A DNA stretch of 64,000 nt from Bacillus sp. FJAT-45350 (GCF_002335805.1 NZ_NISU01000001.1:124001-188000); one strand, 5' to 3'; counted from the first letter of the stretch, positions 18,119 to 28,138 are shown. Made by a program: numbers and translations. Notes: a model not told the origin generated them from the letters alone.

Positions 18119-18904
18119 ATGAACGAAATCGTTGTTGTAAAGTGCGGAGGAAGTACGATTGCTGAGCTTTCAGATGACTTCTTTGTAAGCCTTAAGGCAC
18201 TTAAGGACGCTGGGAAATCACCTGTTATTGTTCATGGTGGTGGACCTGAGATAAATAAATTATTACAAGTATTAAAGATTGAGAGTGAGTTTATCAACGG
18301 CTTACGTAAAACGACAGCAGATGTTCTAGATACGGCTGAAATGGTTTTATGTGGAAAAGTTAATAAACGCTTAGTTCAGAAATTACACCAAGCTGGGTTA
18401 AAAAGTATTGGACTTTCAGGGTGTGATGGTGGATTAATTACAGCGAAGCCAATCGATAAAGAGGCTCTAGGATTTGTTGGAGAAGTTGAAGCGTTAAATG
18501 CAGAGCTCTTAACTTCATTTATTAATCAAGACCTTGTCCCGATTATTGCTCCAATAGGAATGGGAGAAGATGGGGAACGATATAACATTAATGCAGATAG
18601 TGCAGCAGGTGCAGTTGCAGATGGACTTGGAGCGAAACAGCTTATTTTTGTAACAGATGTACCTGGAATTTTACAAAATGGTAACTTACTAGATGTAGTA
18701 ACAACAGTGGATATTGAAACTCTAATTGAAGATGGAACAATATACGGTGGAATGATTCCTAAAGTAACGGCAGCTGTAAAGAGCCTACAAGGAAATATTG
18801 AAGAAGTAATGATTATGAATGGAAAAGGGACGACACTATCAGAAGATGGTTCGATTATTGGAACGAAAGTAATAAAACAACCAGCTGTTACAGAAGTACT
18901 TTAA
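18119..18904 (+). CDS. argB: Acetylglutamate kinase
   Basis: This 261-residue amino-acid kinase phosphorylates N-acetylglutamate. It has VVKCGGSTI at the start, the substrate loop VHGGGPEINKLL near residue 42, and GMIPKVTAAVKSL near the end. It lacks the long N-terminal helix of arginine-inhibited hexameric forms, which fits control at ArgR and a cyclic pathway with feedback elsewhere. The start at 18119 is set by GAGGGAAG upstream; the longer frame from 18077 has no ribosome site. Confidence 0.95.
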   Translation: MNEIVVVKCGGSTIAELSDDFFVSLKALKDAGKSPVIVHGGGPEINKLLQVLKIESEFINGLRKTTADVLDTAEMVLCGKVNKRLVQKLHQAGLKSIGLSGCDGGLITAKPIDKEALGFVGEVEALNAELLTSFINQDLVPIIAPIGMGEDGERYNINADSAAGAVADGLGAKQLIFVTDVPGILQNGNLLDVVTTVDIETLIEDGTIYGGMIPKVTAAVKSLQGNIEEVMIMNGKGTTLSEDGSIIGTKVIKQPAVTEVL

Positions 18905-18931
18905 ATATAGAAGTAAGGTGGAGAAAATAAA

Positions 18932-20074
18932 ATGAGTGTATTATTTCCTACGTATGCAAGATGGGAAGTGGCGGTAAAAGAAGGAAAAGGAACGACAATT
19001 ATAGATGTAAATGGAAAAAGCTATTTAGACTTTACTTCTGGAATTGCTGTTTGTAATTTAGGGCATTGTCATGAAAAGGTAAATCAAGCGCTGAAAGACC
19101 AAGTTGATAAAGTTTGGCATGTGTCTAATTTATTTCAAATTGAAGCCCAAGAGCGTGTCGCAAGTATTTTAACTGAATATTCTAGTGGTGAATATGTATT
19201 CTTTTGTAATAGTGGAGCAGAGGCAAATGAAGCAGCTATTAAATTAGCTCGTAAGCATACAGGTAAGTATAAAATTTTAAGCTTTCAACAATCTTTCCAT
19301 GGAAGAACACTAGGAAGCATGTCAGCTACAGGCCAAGATAAGGTACATCAAGGATTCGGTCCGTTATTACAGGATTTTAAATACCTACCATATAATGATT
19401 TAGACGCAGTAAAGGATGCAATTACAGATGAAATAGCAGCAGTTATGATTGAGGTTATTCAAGGTGAAGGTGGAGTACGCATCGGGAATGAAGACTTTAT
19501 TAAAGGTGTAGCATCACTTTGTGAAGAGCATGGTGTACTCCTAATTGTTGATGAAGTACAAACAGGAATTGGCCGTACAGGTAAGCCTTTTGGCTACCAA
19601 CATTACGGAATTTCTCCAGATATCATCTGTGTGGCGAAAGGACTTGGAAATGGATTCCCAGTAGGTGGGATTATTGGTAAAGGACATTTAAAAGAAGCCT
19701 TTTCACCAGGAAGTCACGGTTCAACCTTTGGAGGTAACTTTCTTGCGATGGCAGCAGCAGAAGCGACAATAAATGAAATCTTTAATCCTACTTTCCTAGC
19801 AGAAGTTGAGGAAAAAGGGAATTATTTTAAAGATTTATTAGCTGAGAAGCTTAAAAATGTTCCTTCTGTACAGTCTATCCAAGGAAAGGGACTTATGATC
19901 GGTGTAACTTTTGACCAGGAAGTTGCTCCAATGCTAAAAGATTTACGTGATAATGGCTTACTAGCCCTAGTTGCAGGTCCAAATGTACTTCGTTTAGTAC
20001 CACCATTAATCGTTACGAAAGAAGAGATTGAGAAGGCAGTAGAGTTAATCGTAGAACAATGTGAAAAGCTATAA
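18932..20074 (+). CDS. argD: Acetylornithine aminotransferase
   Basis: This 380-residue class III PLP-dependent aminotransferase has [17 protein letters not shown] (PLP phosphate binding), [15 protein letters not shown], and the Schiff-base lysine in [13 protein letters not shown]. It converts N-acetylglutamate semialdehyde to N-acetylornithine. An AAGGTGGAG ribosome site precedes the ATG, 27 bp after argB. A 79-bp gap with a second ARG-like box separates it from carA. Confidence 0.95.
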   Translation: MSVLFPTYARWEVAVKEGKGTTIIDVNGKSYLDFTSGIAVCNLGHCHEKVNQALKDQVDKVWHVSNLFQIEAQERVASILTEYSSGEYVFFCNSGAEANEAAIKLARKHTGKYKILSFQQSFHGRTLGSMSATGQDKVHQGFGPLLQDFKYLPYNDLDAVKDAITDEIAAVMIEVIQGEGGVRIGNEDFIKGVASLCEEHGVLLIVDEVQTGIGRTGKPFGYQHYGISPDIICVAKGLGNGFPVGGIIGKGHLKEAFSPGSHGSTFGGNFLAMAAAEATINEIFNPTFLAEVEEKGNYFKDLLAEKLKNVPSVQSIQGKGLMIGVTFDQEVAPMLKDLRDNGLLALVAGPNVLRLVPPLIVTKEEIEKAVELIVEQCEKL

Positions 20075-20090
20075 ATTTTTTTTCGTACGA

Positions 20091-20106
20091 TTGAATAAAA
20101 ATACCT
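20091..20106 (+). promoter_or_regulatory. Candidate internal ARG box upstream of carA
   Basis: TTGAATAAAAATACCT resembles the ArgR half-pattern TGAAT-A/T4-ATNCA and lies in the argD-carA gap. It could modulate carAB-argF separately. No clear -35/-10 pair overlaps it, so this is weaker than the main site at 15693. Confidence 0.4.
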
Positions 20107-20153
20107 TGTTTGAAATAAATATACAACAATGAAAACGGATAGGAGGACCTTCG

Positions 20154-21233
20154 ATGAAAGGATATTTGGTACTATCTTCAGGTGAGACGTTTGAGGGAGA
20201 ATGGTTAGGGGGTTCAGAAGAGGTATACGGGGAAGTTGTTTTCTTTACAGGAATGACAGGTTATCAAGAAGTCATTACGGACCCATCATTTAAAGGACAG
20301 ATTGTTGTTTTCACGTATCCCTTAATTGGGAATTATGGGGTTAATGATGTAGATAATGAGAGCAAAATTCCTCAAGTAACTGGAGTTATCACAAGTGAAA
20401 GTAACGAAGAGGGATTCCATTATGAATCGAACCAATCGTTTGGAAGGCATCTTCAAAATCAAGATGTGCCTTTACTTGTAGGTGTTGATACTCGTGCAGT
20501 TGTAAAACGAATTCGTGAGCTTGGTGATATGGGGGCAATTCTAACAACTAATTTAGATAATGTAAATTTTGAAGATAAACAACCGATTGGAACACGAAAT
20601 TTAGTAGAAGAAGTATCGACAAAAACAATTGAGACAGTTGGTGATGGAGAGCACCATGTTGTATTAGTTGATTTCGGTTATAAACAGTCGATAGTTGATT
20701 CTCTAGTAAAAATGGATTGTAAAGTATCGATTGTGCCATATGATACAGGGTTAGATACAATACAACAATTAAAGCCAGATGGAATTCTTTTATCGAATGG
20801 TCCTGGTAATCCTAAACAGCTGGAAGCACATTTACCAACGATAAAAAGTATTGCGACAGCATTTCCGACACTAGGAATTTGTTTAGGACACCAACTATTG
20901 GCTCTTGCCTTTGGTGGAGATACTGAAAAGCTACGATTTGGTCACCGTGGAGCAAATCAACCGGTTCAGGATATCGTGACAAAGCAAGTGTATATGACAT
21001 CACAAAACCATAGCTATGTAGTAAAGGAAGATGACGTTTCTGAAACTGGTTTTTCAGTAAGATATAAAAATATTAATGACGGTTCAGTGGAAGGTCTTGT
21101 TCATAGCCTTTATCCGATTACTTCGGTACAGTTTCATCCGGAAGCTCACCCTGGACCTAGCGATAGTGAAACAATTTTCGCCTTATTTAAAAAAGAAATG
21201 AGTAGCAAGAGGAGAGAGAAACTTTATGCCTAA
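20154..21233 (+). CDS. carA: Carbamoyl-phosphate synthase small (glutaminase) subunit
   Basis: This 359-residue subunit hydrolyses glutamine and passes ammonia to CarB. The C-terminal class I glutaminase triad is present: Cys in LGICLGHQLLALAFG, and His and Glu in SVQFHPEAHPGP. The N-terminal CPSase domain begins MKGYLVLSSGETFEGEW. A strong AGGAGG site precedes the ATG. The last 8 bp overlap carB. Being in the arg operon, it is probably the arginine-specific synthase, distinct from a pyrimidine pyrAA copy that should lie elsewhere. Confidence 0.95.
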   Translation: MKGYLVLSSGETFEGEWLGGSEEVYGEVVFFTGMTGYQEVITDPSFKGQIVVFTYPLIGNYGVNDVDNESKIPQVTGVITSESNEEGFHYESNQSFGRHLQNQDVPLLVGVDTRAVVKRIRELGDMGAILTTNLDNVNFEDKQPIGTRNLVEEVSTKTIETVGDGEHHVVLVDFGYKQSIVDSLVKMDCKVSIVPYDTGLDTIQQLKPDGILLSNGPGNPKQLEAHLPTIKSIATAFPTLGICLGHQLLALAFGGDTEKLRFGHRGANQPVQDIVTKQVYMTSQNHSYVVKEDDVSETGFSVRYKNINDGSVEGLVHSLYPITSVQFHPEAHPGPSDSETIFALFKKEMSSKRREKLYA

Positions 21234-24200
21234 GGATACTTCCATCACATCTGTTCTTGTTATAGGTTCGGGCCCGATTGTAATTGGTCAGGCAGCAGAA
21301 TTCGATTATGCAGGGACTCAAGCTTGTCTAGCATTACGAGAAGAAGGGGTTAAGGTAATCCTTGTTAATAATAATCCAGCAACTGTGATGACAGATAAAT
21401 CGTGTGCAGATGTTGTTTATTTTGAACCTTTAACAGTAGAAAGTATTGAAAAAATTATTCAAAAAGAAAAACCGGATGGTCTTCTAGCAACTTTAGGAGG
21501 TCAAACAGGTTTAAATCTTGCATTGGCATTGCATAAAGCAAACCTATTAGAAAAATATTCTGTAAAACTACTAGGAACTCCTATTGAGTCAATTATTAAA
21601 GGGGAAGATAGAGAAGAATTTCGTGCATTAATGCATGAACTCAATGAGCCTGTTCCCGATAGTGAAATTGTTTCTACTTCAATTGAAGCAATTGACTTTG
21701 CAAATAAAGTTGGTTATCCGATTATTGTCCGCCCTGCTTACACGTTAGGTGGTGCTGGTGGAGGAATTGCCTCGACTGAAGAGGAACTTCGCTATATTAT
21801 TAAGGGCGGTCTAGAGATGAGTCCTATTACGCAATGCTTAATAGAAAAGAGCATTGCAGGTTTTAAGGAAATTGAGTACGAGGTAATGCGTGACTCGAAT
21901 GATACGTGTATTACTGTTTGTAATATGGAGAACATTGACCCAGTTGGGGTTCATACGGGTGATTCTATTGTTGTAGCCCCGTCTCAAACACTAACAGACG
22001 TGGAATATCAAATGCTGCGTTCAGTTTCAGTAAAAATTATTCGTGCTCTTGGGATTGTTGGTGGTTGTAATATTCAATTCGCTCTTGATCCTTATAGTAA
22101 GCAATATTATTTAATTGAAGTGAATCCTCGTGTGAGTCGTTCATCTGCTTTAGCATCTAAAGCAACAGGTTATCCAATTGCACGTATGGCAGCAAAGCTT
22201 AGCTTAGGTTATCACTTGCATGAATTATTAAATCCTGTAACAGGACATACGTATGCGAGTTTTGAACCAGCATTGGATTATCTAGTTGTGAAGTTCCCAC
22301 GTTGGCCATTTGATAAATTTGTTCATGCAGACAGAAAGCTTGGAACTCAAATGAAAGCAACTGGAGAGGTAATGGCAATCGAAAGAAACCTTGAAAGTGC
22401 ATTTCAAAAAGCCGTACGTTCACTAGAAATAAAGACAGATGGCCTGTCACTTCCATCATTGAAAAGTTGGTCTGAAGAACAATTATGGAACGTGGTTGTT
22501 AAACCGGATGATAGACGTTTCTTTGCAATTTTAGAGTTAATGAGAAAAGGAATCACAATTGAGGAAATTCATGAGAAAACAGAAATAAACTTATTTTATT
22601 TAACTAGCTGGAAGAAGTTATTAGAGCTTGAAAAATCAGCTCAAGAAATGACATTTGCATCTGTTTCAAAAGAAGCTTTAGCTAAGCTGAAGAAATATGG
22701 TTTTTCTGACCAATGGCTTGCAAGTGTTTGGAGTGTGACCCCTTTAGAGTTACGTAACAAGCGTAAAAGTTTAGAAATTTTACCATCTTATAAAATGGTT
22801 GATACGTGTGCAGGAGAATTTACAGCATCAACAGCTTATTACTACTCTAGCTGGAGTGGTGAACAGGATGTAGATGTGTCTTCGGACAAGAAAAAAGTTT
22901 TAATTATAGGTTCAGGACCTATAAGAATTGGACAAGGGATTGAATTTGACTATTGTTCAGTTCATGGCGCATTAAGCTTGAAAGAGCTTGGTTATGAAGC
23001 AATCATTATGAATAATAACCCTGAAACCGTAAGTACTGATTATGAGATGGCAGACCGCCTATACTTTGAGCCACTAACTGTGGAAGATGTATTAAATGTT
23101 ATTGAGCTTGAAGGAATTGAAGGAGTCATTGTTCAGCTTGGAGGTCAAACAGCGATTTCATTAGTAGAGGGCTTAGAAGAAGCAGGTATTCGTCTATTTG
23201 GTACGACAATGGATACAATTGATGAACTAGAAGACCGTGGACGTTTCTATGATTTCATGAACCGAGTAAATGTGCCACATATCCCTGGTGTAACGGCTTA
23301 TAGTGAAGCTGAAGTTTTAGAAAAAGCAGAGGAGATTGGGTATCCGGTATTACTTCGTCCGTCATATGTAATTGGTGGGCAAGGTATGGCAATACACTCA
23401 ACAAAAGAGGAGCTACTTGCTTATATTCAGGATACTGAGAATAACATGGCTTACCCAATTCTAATTGATGCCTATTACCCTGGTGTAGAAATTGAAGTCG
23501 ATGTGCTGACAGATAGCAAAGATGTACTGATTCCTGGAATGTTCCAGCATATTGAAAAGGCAGGGGTACATTCGGGCGATAGTATGGCTGTTACTCCACC
23601 ATTCTCATTATCAGATGAGACGAAGGAAACGATACTAGCTTACACAAAACAAATTGCACAAGGAATGGATTTCCGTGGCGTATTTAATATTCAATTTGTA
23701 TTATTTGAAGGTACGCTATACGTGATTGAGATTAATCCGCGTGCCTCTCGTACTGTTCCAATACTAAGTAAAGTAACAGGACTTAACATGATTGGTGTAA
23801 CGGTTCAATTGTTATTAGGCAAAACGTTATCGGAAGTAGGTCTTACACCTGGGGTACTACCAGAAACTCCTTATTATACAGTGAAGGCACCGATTTTCTC
23901 ATATAGCAAATTAGCAGGGCTTGATCCATTACTAGAAGCGGAAATGAAATCAACTGGAGAACTAATCAGTATTGATACATCCGTTCAAGTCGCAATGAAA
24001 AAAGCATTTGCTTGGAGTGAAGGGCAAATACCGGCTATGTATCAAAAGGAAGGTTCTATTTATTGTGATATTGCTGATGAAGAGTGGGGGAATTTTACCC
24101 CTTTAGCTAAAAAATTAAAGGAACAAGGATTTACGCTTATATCGGATTGTAAGCATGATTTGATTGATGATATTGGAAGCTTTGAGACTTGGAATCAACA

Positions 24201-24402
24201 AGAGAATGCGTTAGGTCTTATTAGTATTCCGAAAAAAGGTCATCGTACAGGTAAAGAAAAAAGACAAATTGCATTAAAGCAACGTATCACTGTAATTACA
24301 GAGCTGTCCACTTTAGAAATGATGCTCAGTAGTTTTCATGCTAAAGATACAGACGTTTGCTCTATTGGAGAATGGCTCTCGATGCAGACGGCTAAAGCGT
24401 AA
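21226..24402 (+). CDS. carB: Carbamoyl-phosphate synthase large subunit
   Basis: This 1058-residue protein has two homologous ATP-grasp halves. The first begins SVLVIGSGPIVIGQAAEFDYAG and the second (about residue 555) KVLIIGSGPIRIGQGIEFDY. Both have the NNNPATV / NNNPETV loop and an EVNPR / EINPRASR metal-binding segment. It makes carbamoyl phosphate from bicarbonate, ammonia and two ATP. The C-terminal regulatory domain is short and divergent, as in arginine-specific CarB of bacilli. It overlaps carA by 8 bp. Confidence 0.95.
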   Translation: MPKDTSITSVLVIGSGPIVIGQAAEFDYAGTQACLALREEGVKVILVNNNPATVMTDKSCADVVYFEPLTVESIEKIIQKEKPDGLLATLGGQTGLNLALALHKANLLEKYSVKLLGTPIESIIKGEDREEFRALMHELNEPVPDSEIVSTSIEAIDFANKVGYPIIVRPAYTLGGAGGGIASTEEELRYIIKGGLEMSPITQCLIEKSIAGFKEIEYEVMRDSNDTCITVCNMENIDPVGVHTGDSIVVAPSQTLTDVEYQMLRSVSVKIIRALGIVGGCNIQFALDPYSKQYYLIEVNPRVSRSSALASKATGYPIARMAAKLSLGYHLHELLNPVTGHTYASFEPALDYLVVKFPRWPFDKFVHADRKLGTQMKATGEVMAIERNLESAFQKAVRSLEIKTDGLSLPSLKSWSEEQLWNVVVKPDDRRFFAILELMRKGITIEEIHEKTEINLFYLTSWKKLLELEKSAQEMTFASVSKEALAKLKKYGFSDQWLASVWSVTPLELRNKRKSLEILPSYKMVDTCAGEFTASTAYYYSSWSGEQDVDVSSDKKKVLIIGSGPIRIGQGIEFDYCSVHGALSLKELGYEAIIMNNNPETVSTDYEMADRLYFEPLTVEDVLNVIELEGIEGVIVQLGGQTAISLVEGLEEAGIRLFGTTMDTIDELEDRGRFYDFMNRVNVPHIPGVTAYSEAEVLEKAEEIGYPVLLRPSYVIGGQGMAIHSTKEELLAYIQDTENNMAYPILIDAYYPGVEIEVDVLTDSKDVLIPGMFQHIEKAGVHSGDSMAVTPPFSLSDETKETILAYTKQIAQGMDFRGVFNIQFVLFEGTLYVIEINPRASRTVPILSKVTGLNMIGVTVQLLLGKTLSEVGLTPGVLPETPYYTVKAPIFSYSKLAGLDPLLEAEMKSTGELISIDTSVQVAMKKAFAWSEGQIPAMYQKEGSIYCDIADEEWGNFTPLAKKLKEQGFTLISDCKHDLIDDIGSFETWNQQENALGLISIPKKGHRTGKEKRQIALKQRITVITELSTLEMMLSSFHAKDTDVCSIGEWLSMQTAKA

Positions 24403-24427
24403 ACATAGGAGAAGGGGAGTGAGTGAG

Positions 24428-25384
24428 ATGCTTCAAACGAAAACGAGCATTGAGCCTGCAACATTTAAAGGAAAAGATTTTTTAACATTATTAGATTATA
24501 CATCGGACGAAATTCTATTCATGCTTAACAAAGCAGTTGAGCTTAAGAAGTTACAAAAAGAAGGACATTGTCCATCCTTACTTGCTGGAAAATCGCTTGG
24601 AATGATTTTTGAAAATGCTTCTACAAGAACTCGTGTTTCTTTTGAAGTAGGAATGACACAACTTGGTGGGCACGCTCTTTTCCTAAGTCCACGTGACATG
24701 CAAATTGGTCGTGGTGAACCAATTTGTGATACAGCCCAAGTACTTTCTCGTTATGTTGATGCAATCATGGTGCGTACAAATAGTCATGAAAAAGTAGCAG
24801 AGCTTGCAAAATTCTCTACTGTACCAGTTATTAATGCTTTAACTGATGATTACCATCCATGTCAGGCATTGGCGGATCTACTAACGATTTATGAAAATAA
24901 AGGACAATTTACAGGCTTAAAAATGGCATTTATTGGAGATGGTAACAATGTAGCACATTCTTTACTTATCGCAGCTGCTAAGGTTGGAATGGATGTGGCC
25001 GTTGCAACACCAAAAGGATATGAAATGAATCCAGTGATTGTTGAGAAGGCTTTATCTGTAGCAGACGAAACAGGTTCAACAGTTACTATAACAAATGACC
25101 CATTAGAAGCAGTCCGTGATGCAGATGTTATCTATACAGATGTTTGGGCAAGCATGGGATATGAGGAAGAACAGAAAGCAAGAGAAGAAGCATTTACAGG
25201 CTTCCAAGTAAACAATGAGTTAGTTAGCGTTGCAAAAGACGATTATATTTTCCTTCACTGCTTACCGGCCCATCGTGGTGAAGAAGTGGCAGCAGAAGTT
25301 ATCGATAGCAACCATTCAGTTGTTTATGATGAAGCAGAAAACCGCCTTCACGCACAAAAAGCGATTTTGGCTTTGTTAGTATAA
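24428..25384 (+). CDS. argF: Ornithine carbamoyltransferase
   Basis: This 318-residue enzyme condenses ornithine and carbamoyl phosphate to citrulline. The carbamoyl-phosphate motif STRTRVSFEVG, the HPCQALADL segment and the ornithine loop FLHCLPAHRGEEV are all intact. The start at 24428 has AGGAGAAGGGGAG upstream; a longer frame overlaps carB and is not real. It is the last gene of the operon and is followed by a 19-bp terminator stem. argG and argH are not in this window. Confidence 0.96.
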   Translation: MLQTKTSIEPATFKGKDFLTLLDYTSDEILFMLNKAVELKKLQKEGHCPSLLAGKSLGMIFENASTRTRVSFEVGMTQLGGHALFLSPRDMQIGRGEPICDTAQVLSRYVDAIMVRTNSHEKVAELAKFSTVPVINALTDDYHPCQALADLLTIYENKGQFTGLKMAFIGDGNNVAHSLLIAAAKVGMDVAVATPKGYEMNPVIVEKALSVADETGSTVTITNDPLEAVRDADVIYTDVWASMGYEEEQKAREEAFTGFQVNNELVSVAKDDYIFLHCLPAHRGEEVAAEVIDSNHSVVYDEAENRLHAQKAILALLV

Positions 25385-25427
25385 ATCTTAAAAACCACTT
25401 TCTATTCGGAAAGTGGTTTTTAAGATT
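25384..25427 (+). terminator. Terminator of the arginine operon
   Basis: A perfect 19-bp stem (25384-25402 with 25409-25427, core AAAAACCACTTTC) has a six-base loop and includes a T run in its descending arm. Confidence 0.88.
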
Positions 25428-25521
25428 CTAAGGATTATTTTTCAAATTCAATCCAATCATGAAAAGTATCCAATGAGGGGATAGTAAGATGGAAGTTCTA
25501 GATAAAAAGGAGTTGAACATT

Positions 25522-25701
25522 ATGGGACAAAGTCATCAATTTGAACCGGGTCATAAAGCTCCAAACAATGGAATTTATGTGGAAATCGGTGAAACAGGTA
25601 GCATGGTTCAAAATCCACAAAAGGTTAAGTTAAAAGCCGGTGATACATTCCCTGCTACACAAAATAATAACCGTAAATGGACGTATAAGCGTAAGCCTTA
25701 A
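25522..25701 (+). CDS. yjzC: YjzC-family protein
   Basis: This 59-residue protein, beginning MGQSHQFEPGHKAPNNGIY and ending NRKWTYKRKP, closely matches B. subtilis YjzC as I remember it. Its function is unknown. It follows argF in B. subtilis as well, so it anchors the conserved neighbourhood. The ATG at 25522 has AAGGAGTTG upstream; the longer frame from 25489 overlaps that site. Confidence 0.85.
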   Translation: MGQSHQFEPGHKAPNNGIYVEIGETGSMVQNPQKVKLKAGDTFPATQNNNRKWTYKRKP

Positions 25702-25729
25702 AATCCTACAGTAAAAGGCGGGAGTTAAA

Positions 25730-25843
25730 ATGACACAATCAAAAAGCCAATCTGAGCGACAATTTAGAAAACGTAAAAATGCGCAAAATCCTCATGGAAA
25801 AGTGAGATCACTTAAGCAAATTGCAGAGGAAGAAACGAAGTAA
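25730..25843 (+). CDS. Small basic hypothetical protein (37 aa)
   Basis: This frame (MTQSKSQSERQFRKRKNAQN, ending AEEETK) has a GGCGGGAG ribosome site and sits 28 bp after yjzC, with a terminator soon after. It is highly charged and probably disordered. In B. subtilis the small gene yjzD occupies this place, but I cannot claim homology. Confidence 0.6.
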   Translation: MTQSKSQSERQFRKRKNAQNPHGKVRSLKQIAEEETK

Positions 25844-25860
25844 GTTTTGTATTTATGTAG

Positions 25861-25891
25861 TCCTACTATGGGTGAAGCACTCATGGTAGGA
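25861..25891 (+). terminator. Terminator after the yjzC pair
   Basis: TCCTACTATG (25861-25870) pairs with CATGGTAGGA (25882-25891) and is followed by TTATTTAATATCTTTT. The remainder of 25892-26043 is A/T-rich with no gene. Confidence 0.7.
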
Positions 25892-26043
25892 TTATTTAAT
25901 ATCTTTTATCTGTGATCAATTTTACAGAATTGAAGTTAATATTGTTCTATAATTAGTTTTGTAAACAGAAGTAATTACACTTTATATAGATGGTAATTAG
26001 TCTGACCAACTAATTATCCTTCAGAAATAATACGAAATGCCGA

Positions 26044-26090
26044 TAATAGACAGACTTAAAAGGAATTAATCCTTCTAGGTCTGTCTATTA
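26044..26090. repeat. Long imperfect hairpin
   Basis: TAATAGACAGAC (26044-26055) pairs with its complement at 26079-26090, and an inner AAGGA/TCCTT extends the stem to about 20 bp. There is no T tract on either side. It lies between the yjzC transcript and the terminator of the minus-strand regulator, at the left edge of the nitrate island. Confidence 0.55.
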
Positions 26091-26102
26091 CTTATGATAA
26101 AA

Positions 26103-26134
26103 AACCTATGAGTTCATTTGGAAGCTCATAGGTT
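26103..26134 (-). terminator. Terminator of the Crp/Fnr gene
   Basis: On the minus strand AACCTATGAG pairs with CTCATAGGTT, followed by TTTTTT. Confidence 0.85.
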
Positions 26135-26148
26135 AAGGCCTTAATTAA

Positions 26149-26835
26149 TTATAATACTAACATTTTTTCTAGCCTTTCTACATGGTGTACGGTTATAAAT
26201 CCTTGCTTGTTACTAACAATACCTTCTCGTTTTAGTTGATTGATTAATCTATTTACACTTTCTCTCGTAGCACCGAAATAGCTCCCTAATTCCTCGTGAG
26301 TAAGTTTTAGTTGAATAGTTATTCCTTGTTCCGTTTCTTCACCATACTCTTTAACTAATCGTAGAAGAGTTGAGGCTAATGAATCTTGTTTCCCATATAA
26401 GGCAACGTCTCTAAGTGTTGCTTGAGATGTACGTAATCGGTTAGACATAATTTTAAAAAGACCATTTGCTATTTCTGGACATTTTTTTGCGTATTCTTCC
26501 AATTCCTTTATTTGAATCGAAGACACAACGCTTTCTTCAATCGCAGTAGCTGTTGCAGGATAGGTATCTCCTTTAGTACCAAATAAAGCTGCTTCAGCAA
26601 AGATTTCTCCTGGTTTGCGGACGGTAAGCGTAATTTCCTTTCCTTCTGTAGAGCTTTTACTAATTCTAATTTTTCCTTTATTAACAAAGTAAATAGCCTC
26701 AGCAATATCAAATTCGAAAAAGATTACTTCTCCCTTTTTTATAGTTTCAACAGTATTAATTGAATCGAGTGAGTTCTTTTCATCCTTGGATAAATTGCTA
26801 AATAATGTGATAGATGTAAAGCTAGCTTCGGTCAT
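26149..26835 (-). CDS. Crp/Fnr-family transcriptional regulator without Fe-S cysteines
   Basis: This 228-residue protein has an N-terminal cyclic-nucleotide-binding-type beta barrel (PGEIFAEAALFG), a dimer helix and a C-terminal winged helix. The recognition helix GATRESVNRLINQL has the E-S-V-N-R pattern that reads TGTGA half-sites. There is no C-terminal Cys cluster, unlike Fnr at 41533, so it senses something else or acts as a cofactor-free partner. It is divergent from moaA across a region holding a TGTGA-type site. The ATG has GAGGTGAT upstream. Confidence 0.88.
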   Translation of the reverse strand: MTEASFTSITLFSNLSKDEKNSLDSINTVETIKKGEVIFFEFDIAEAIYFVNKGKIRISKSSTEGKEITLTVRKPGEIFAEAALFGTKGDTYPATATAIEESVVSSIQIKELEEYAKKCPEIANGLFKIMSNRLRTSQATLRDVALYGKQDSLASTLLRLVKEYGEETEQGITIQLKLTHEELGSYFGATRESVNRLINQLKREGIVSNKQGFITVHHVERLEKMLVL

Positions 26836-26959
26836 AATATCACCTCATGATATAGAACTTTTCTAATATAGAAAGGTATTCAAGTTTATAAAGATAATCT
26901 GAAATACGTTTTTGAACAACCTTATTATCAAAAGCCTATCACGGTGTAAAATACCTATC

Positions 26960-27002
26960 AGTGATTTTTTTCACATTCTAGTAAGAGTTTATCTGTTAGT
27001 AT
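26960..27002 (+). promoter_or_regulatory. Crp/Fnr-type site and moaA promoter
   Basis: The site AGTGATTTTTTTCACA (26960-26975) is followed after 21 nt by -10 TAGTAT (26997-27002). This places the site at about -41.5, an activating class II position for moaA. Confidence 0.75.
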
Positions 27003-27091
27003 CGTGTAGAGAGGATATCTAGTAATAAAAATTAATTTTTTAGATACCTCATTTACTAGAAGTTAAAAACTATTATTGAGGACGTGATGAT

Positions 27092-28078
27092 ATGACGTTA
27101 ATAGATAAGTTCGGACGAAATCATGATTATTTACGTATTTCAGTGACAGACCGGTGCAATTTATTATGTCATTATTGCGTACCAAATGGAGTTCACGATT
27201 GTACGAGTTGGAAAAACTTAATGACTGATGATGAGATTATTTCAATCGTAGAAGCAGGAGCAGCTCTAGGTATTACGAAGATTAGAATTACGGGTGGCGA
27301 GCCATTAGTTCGAAAGGGCTTACCTAATTTAATTTCCAGATTGAATGAAATTTCAGGTATTGAAGACATTGCTCTTACGACGAATGGAATTTTCCTAAAA
27401 AAATATGCTCAACAATTAAAAAACGCTGGTCTGAAACGTTTAAATATAAGCTTAGATTCATTACAAGAAGATAAATTTACACAAATTACCAGTAATGGCA
27501 GACTGATGGATGTAATAGAAGGGATTGAAGAAGCAATCCGATTAGGGCTTCATCCAATTAAGATAAATGTTGTTTTGATGAAGGATTATAATGTTAATGA
27601 AGTCTCTTCATTTCTACAGTGGACAAAGGACGAGAAAATCCAAGTTCGATTTATTGAATATATGCCAATTGGTGATACACAAACAAATTGGTCTAAACAA
27701 TATCAATCTTTATCAGTAGTTGAAGAAATAGCATCTAAAATGGGTGAATATGAACCAAAGGAAAAAGAAAAATCTTCTGGTCCTGCTAGAGTATTTTCGT
27801 TTAAAGGTGCAAAAGGTAGTTTTGGTTTAATTCACCCTATCTCAAATGATTTTTGTAACAGCTGTAATCGTCTACGGTTAACTGCAGACGGAAACTTAAA
27901 GTCATGTCTATTTTGGGAAGCTGAGGTCCCAGTTAAGCACCTTGCATTTAGCCCTGAAAAGTTAACAATAGCCTATAAACAAGCATTGTTACTAAAGCCT
28001 GAAAATCATGAAATGGGTAAGCAAATCTTTGAGCAAGGTTCACCTACAAAGAGACATATGTCTGCAATAGGTGGATAA
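27092..28078 (+). CDS. moaA: GTP 3',8-cyclase, molybdenum cofactor synthesis
   Basis: This 328-residue radical-SAM enzyme starts cofactor synthesis from GTP. The N-terminal cluster is Cys22, Cys26, Cys29 (DRCNLLCHYC), the SAM motif is TGGEPL, and the C-terminal substrate cluster is Cys255, Cys258, Cys272 (FCNSCNRLRL...LKSC). The C-terminus ends in the catalytic Gly-Gly. The other moa/moe genes are not here, so this copy seems placed to raise cofactor supply with the molybdoenzyme at 34561. A Crp/Fnr-type promoter precedes it. Confidence 0.95.
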   Translation: MTLIDKFGRNHDYLRISVTDRCNLLCHYCVPNGVHDCTSWKNLMTDDEIISIVEAGAALGITKIRITGGEPLVRKGLPNLISRLNEISGIEDIALTTNGIFLKKYAQQLKNAGLKRLNISLDSLQEDKFTQITSNGRLMDVIEGIEEAIRLGLHPIKINVVLMKDYNVNEVSSFLQWTKDEKIQVRFIEYMPIGDTQTNWSKQYQSLSVVEEIASKMGEYEPKEKEKSSGPARVFSFKGAKGSFGLIHPISNDFCNSCNRLRLTADGNLKSCLFWEAEVPVKHLAFSPEKLTIAYKQALLLKPENHEMGKQIFEQGSPTKRHMSAIGG

Positions 28079-28089
28079 ATTTTCACGGG

Positions 28090-28132
28090 TGTGATTAACT
28101 TCACAGACGTTATACAGAAATGCAAGTATAGT
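28090..28132 (+). promoter_or_regulatory. Crp/Fnr-type promoter with no ORF downstream
   Basis: The perfect site TGTGATTAACTTCACA (28090-28105) is followed after 21 nt by -10 TATAGT (28127-28132), identical geometry to the six other sites of the island. It starts 12 bp after moaA stops. The only thing downstream on this strand before a terminator is about 67 nt of non-coding sequence. Confidence 0.8.
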
Positions 28133-28138
28133 ATAAGT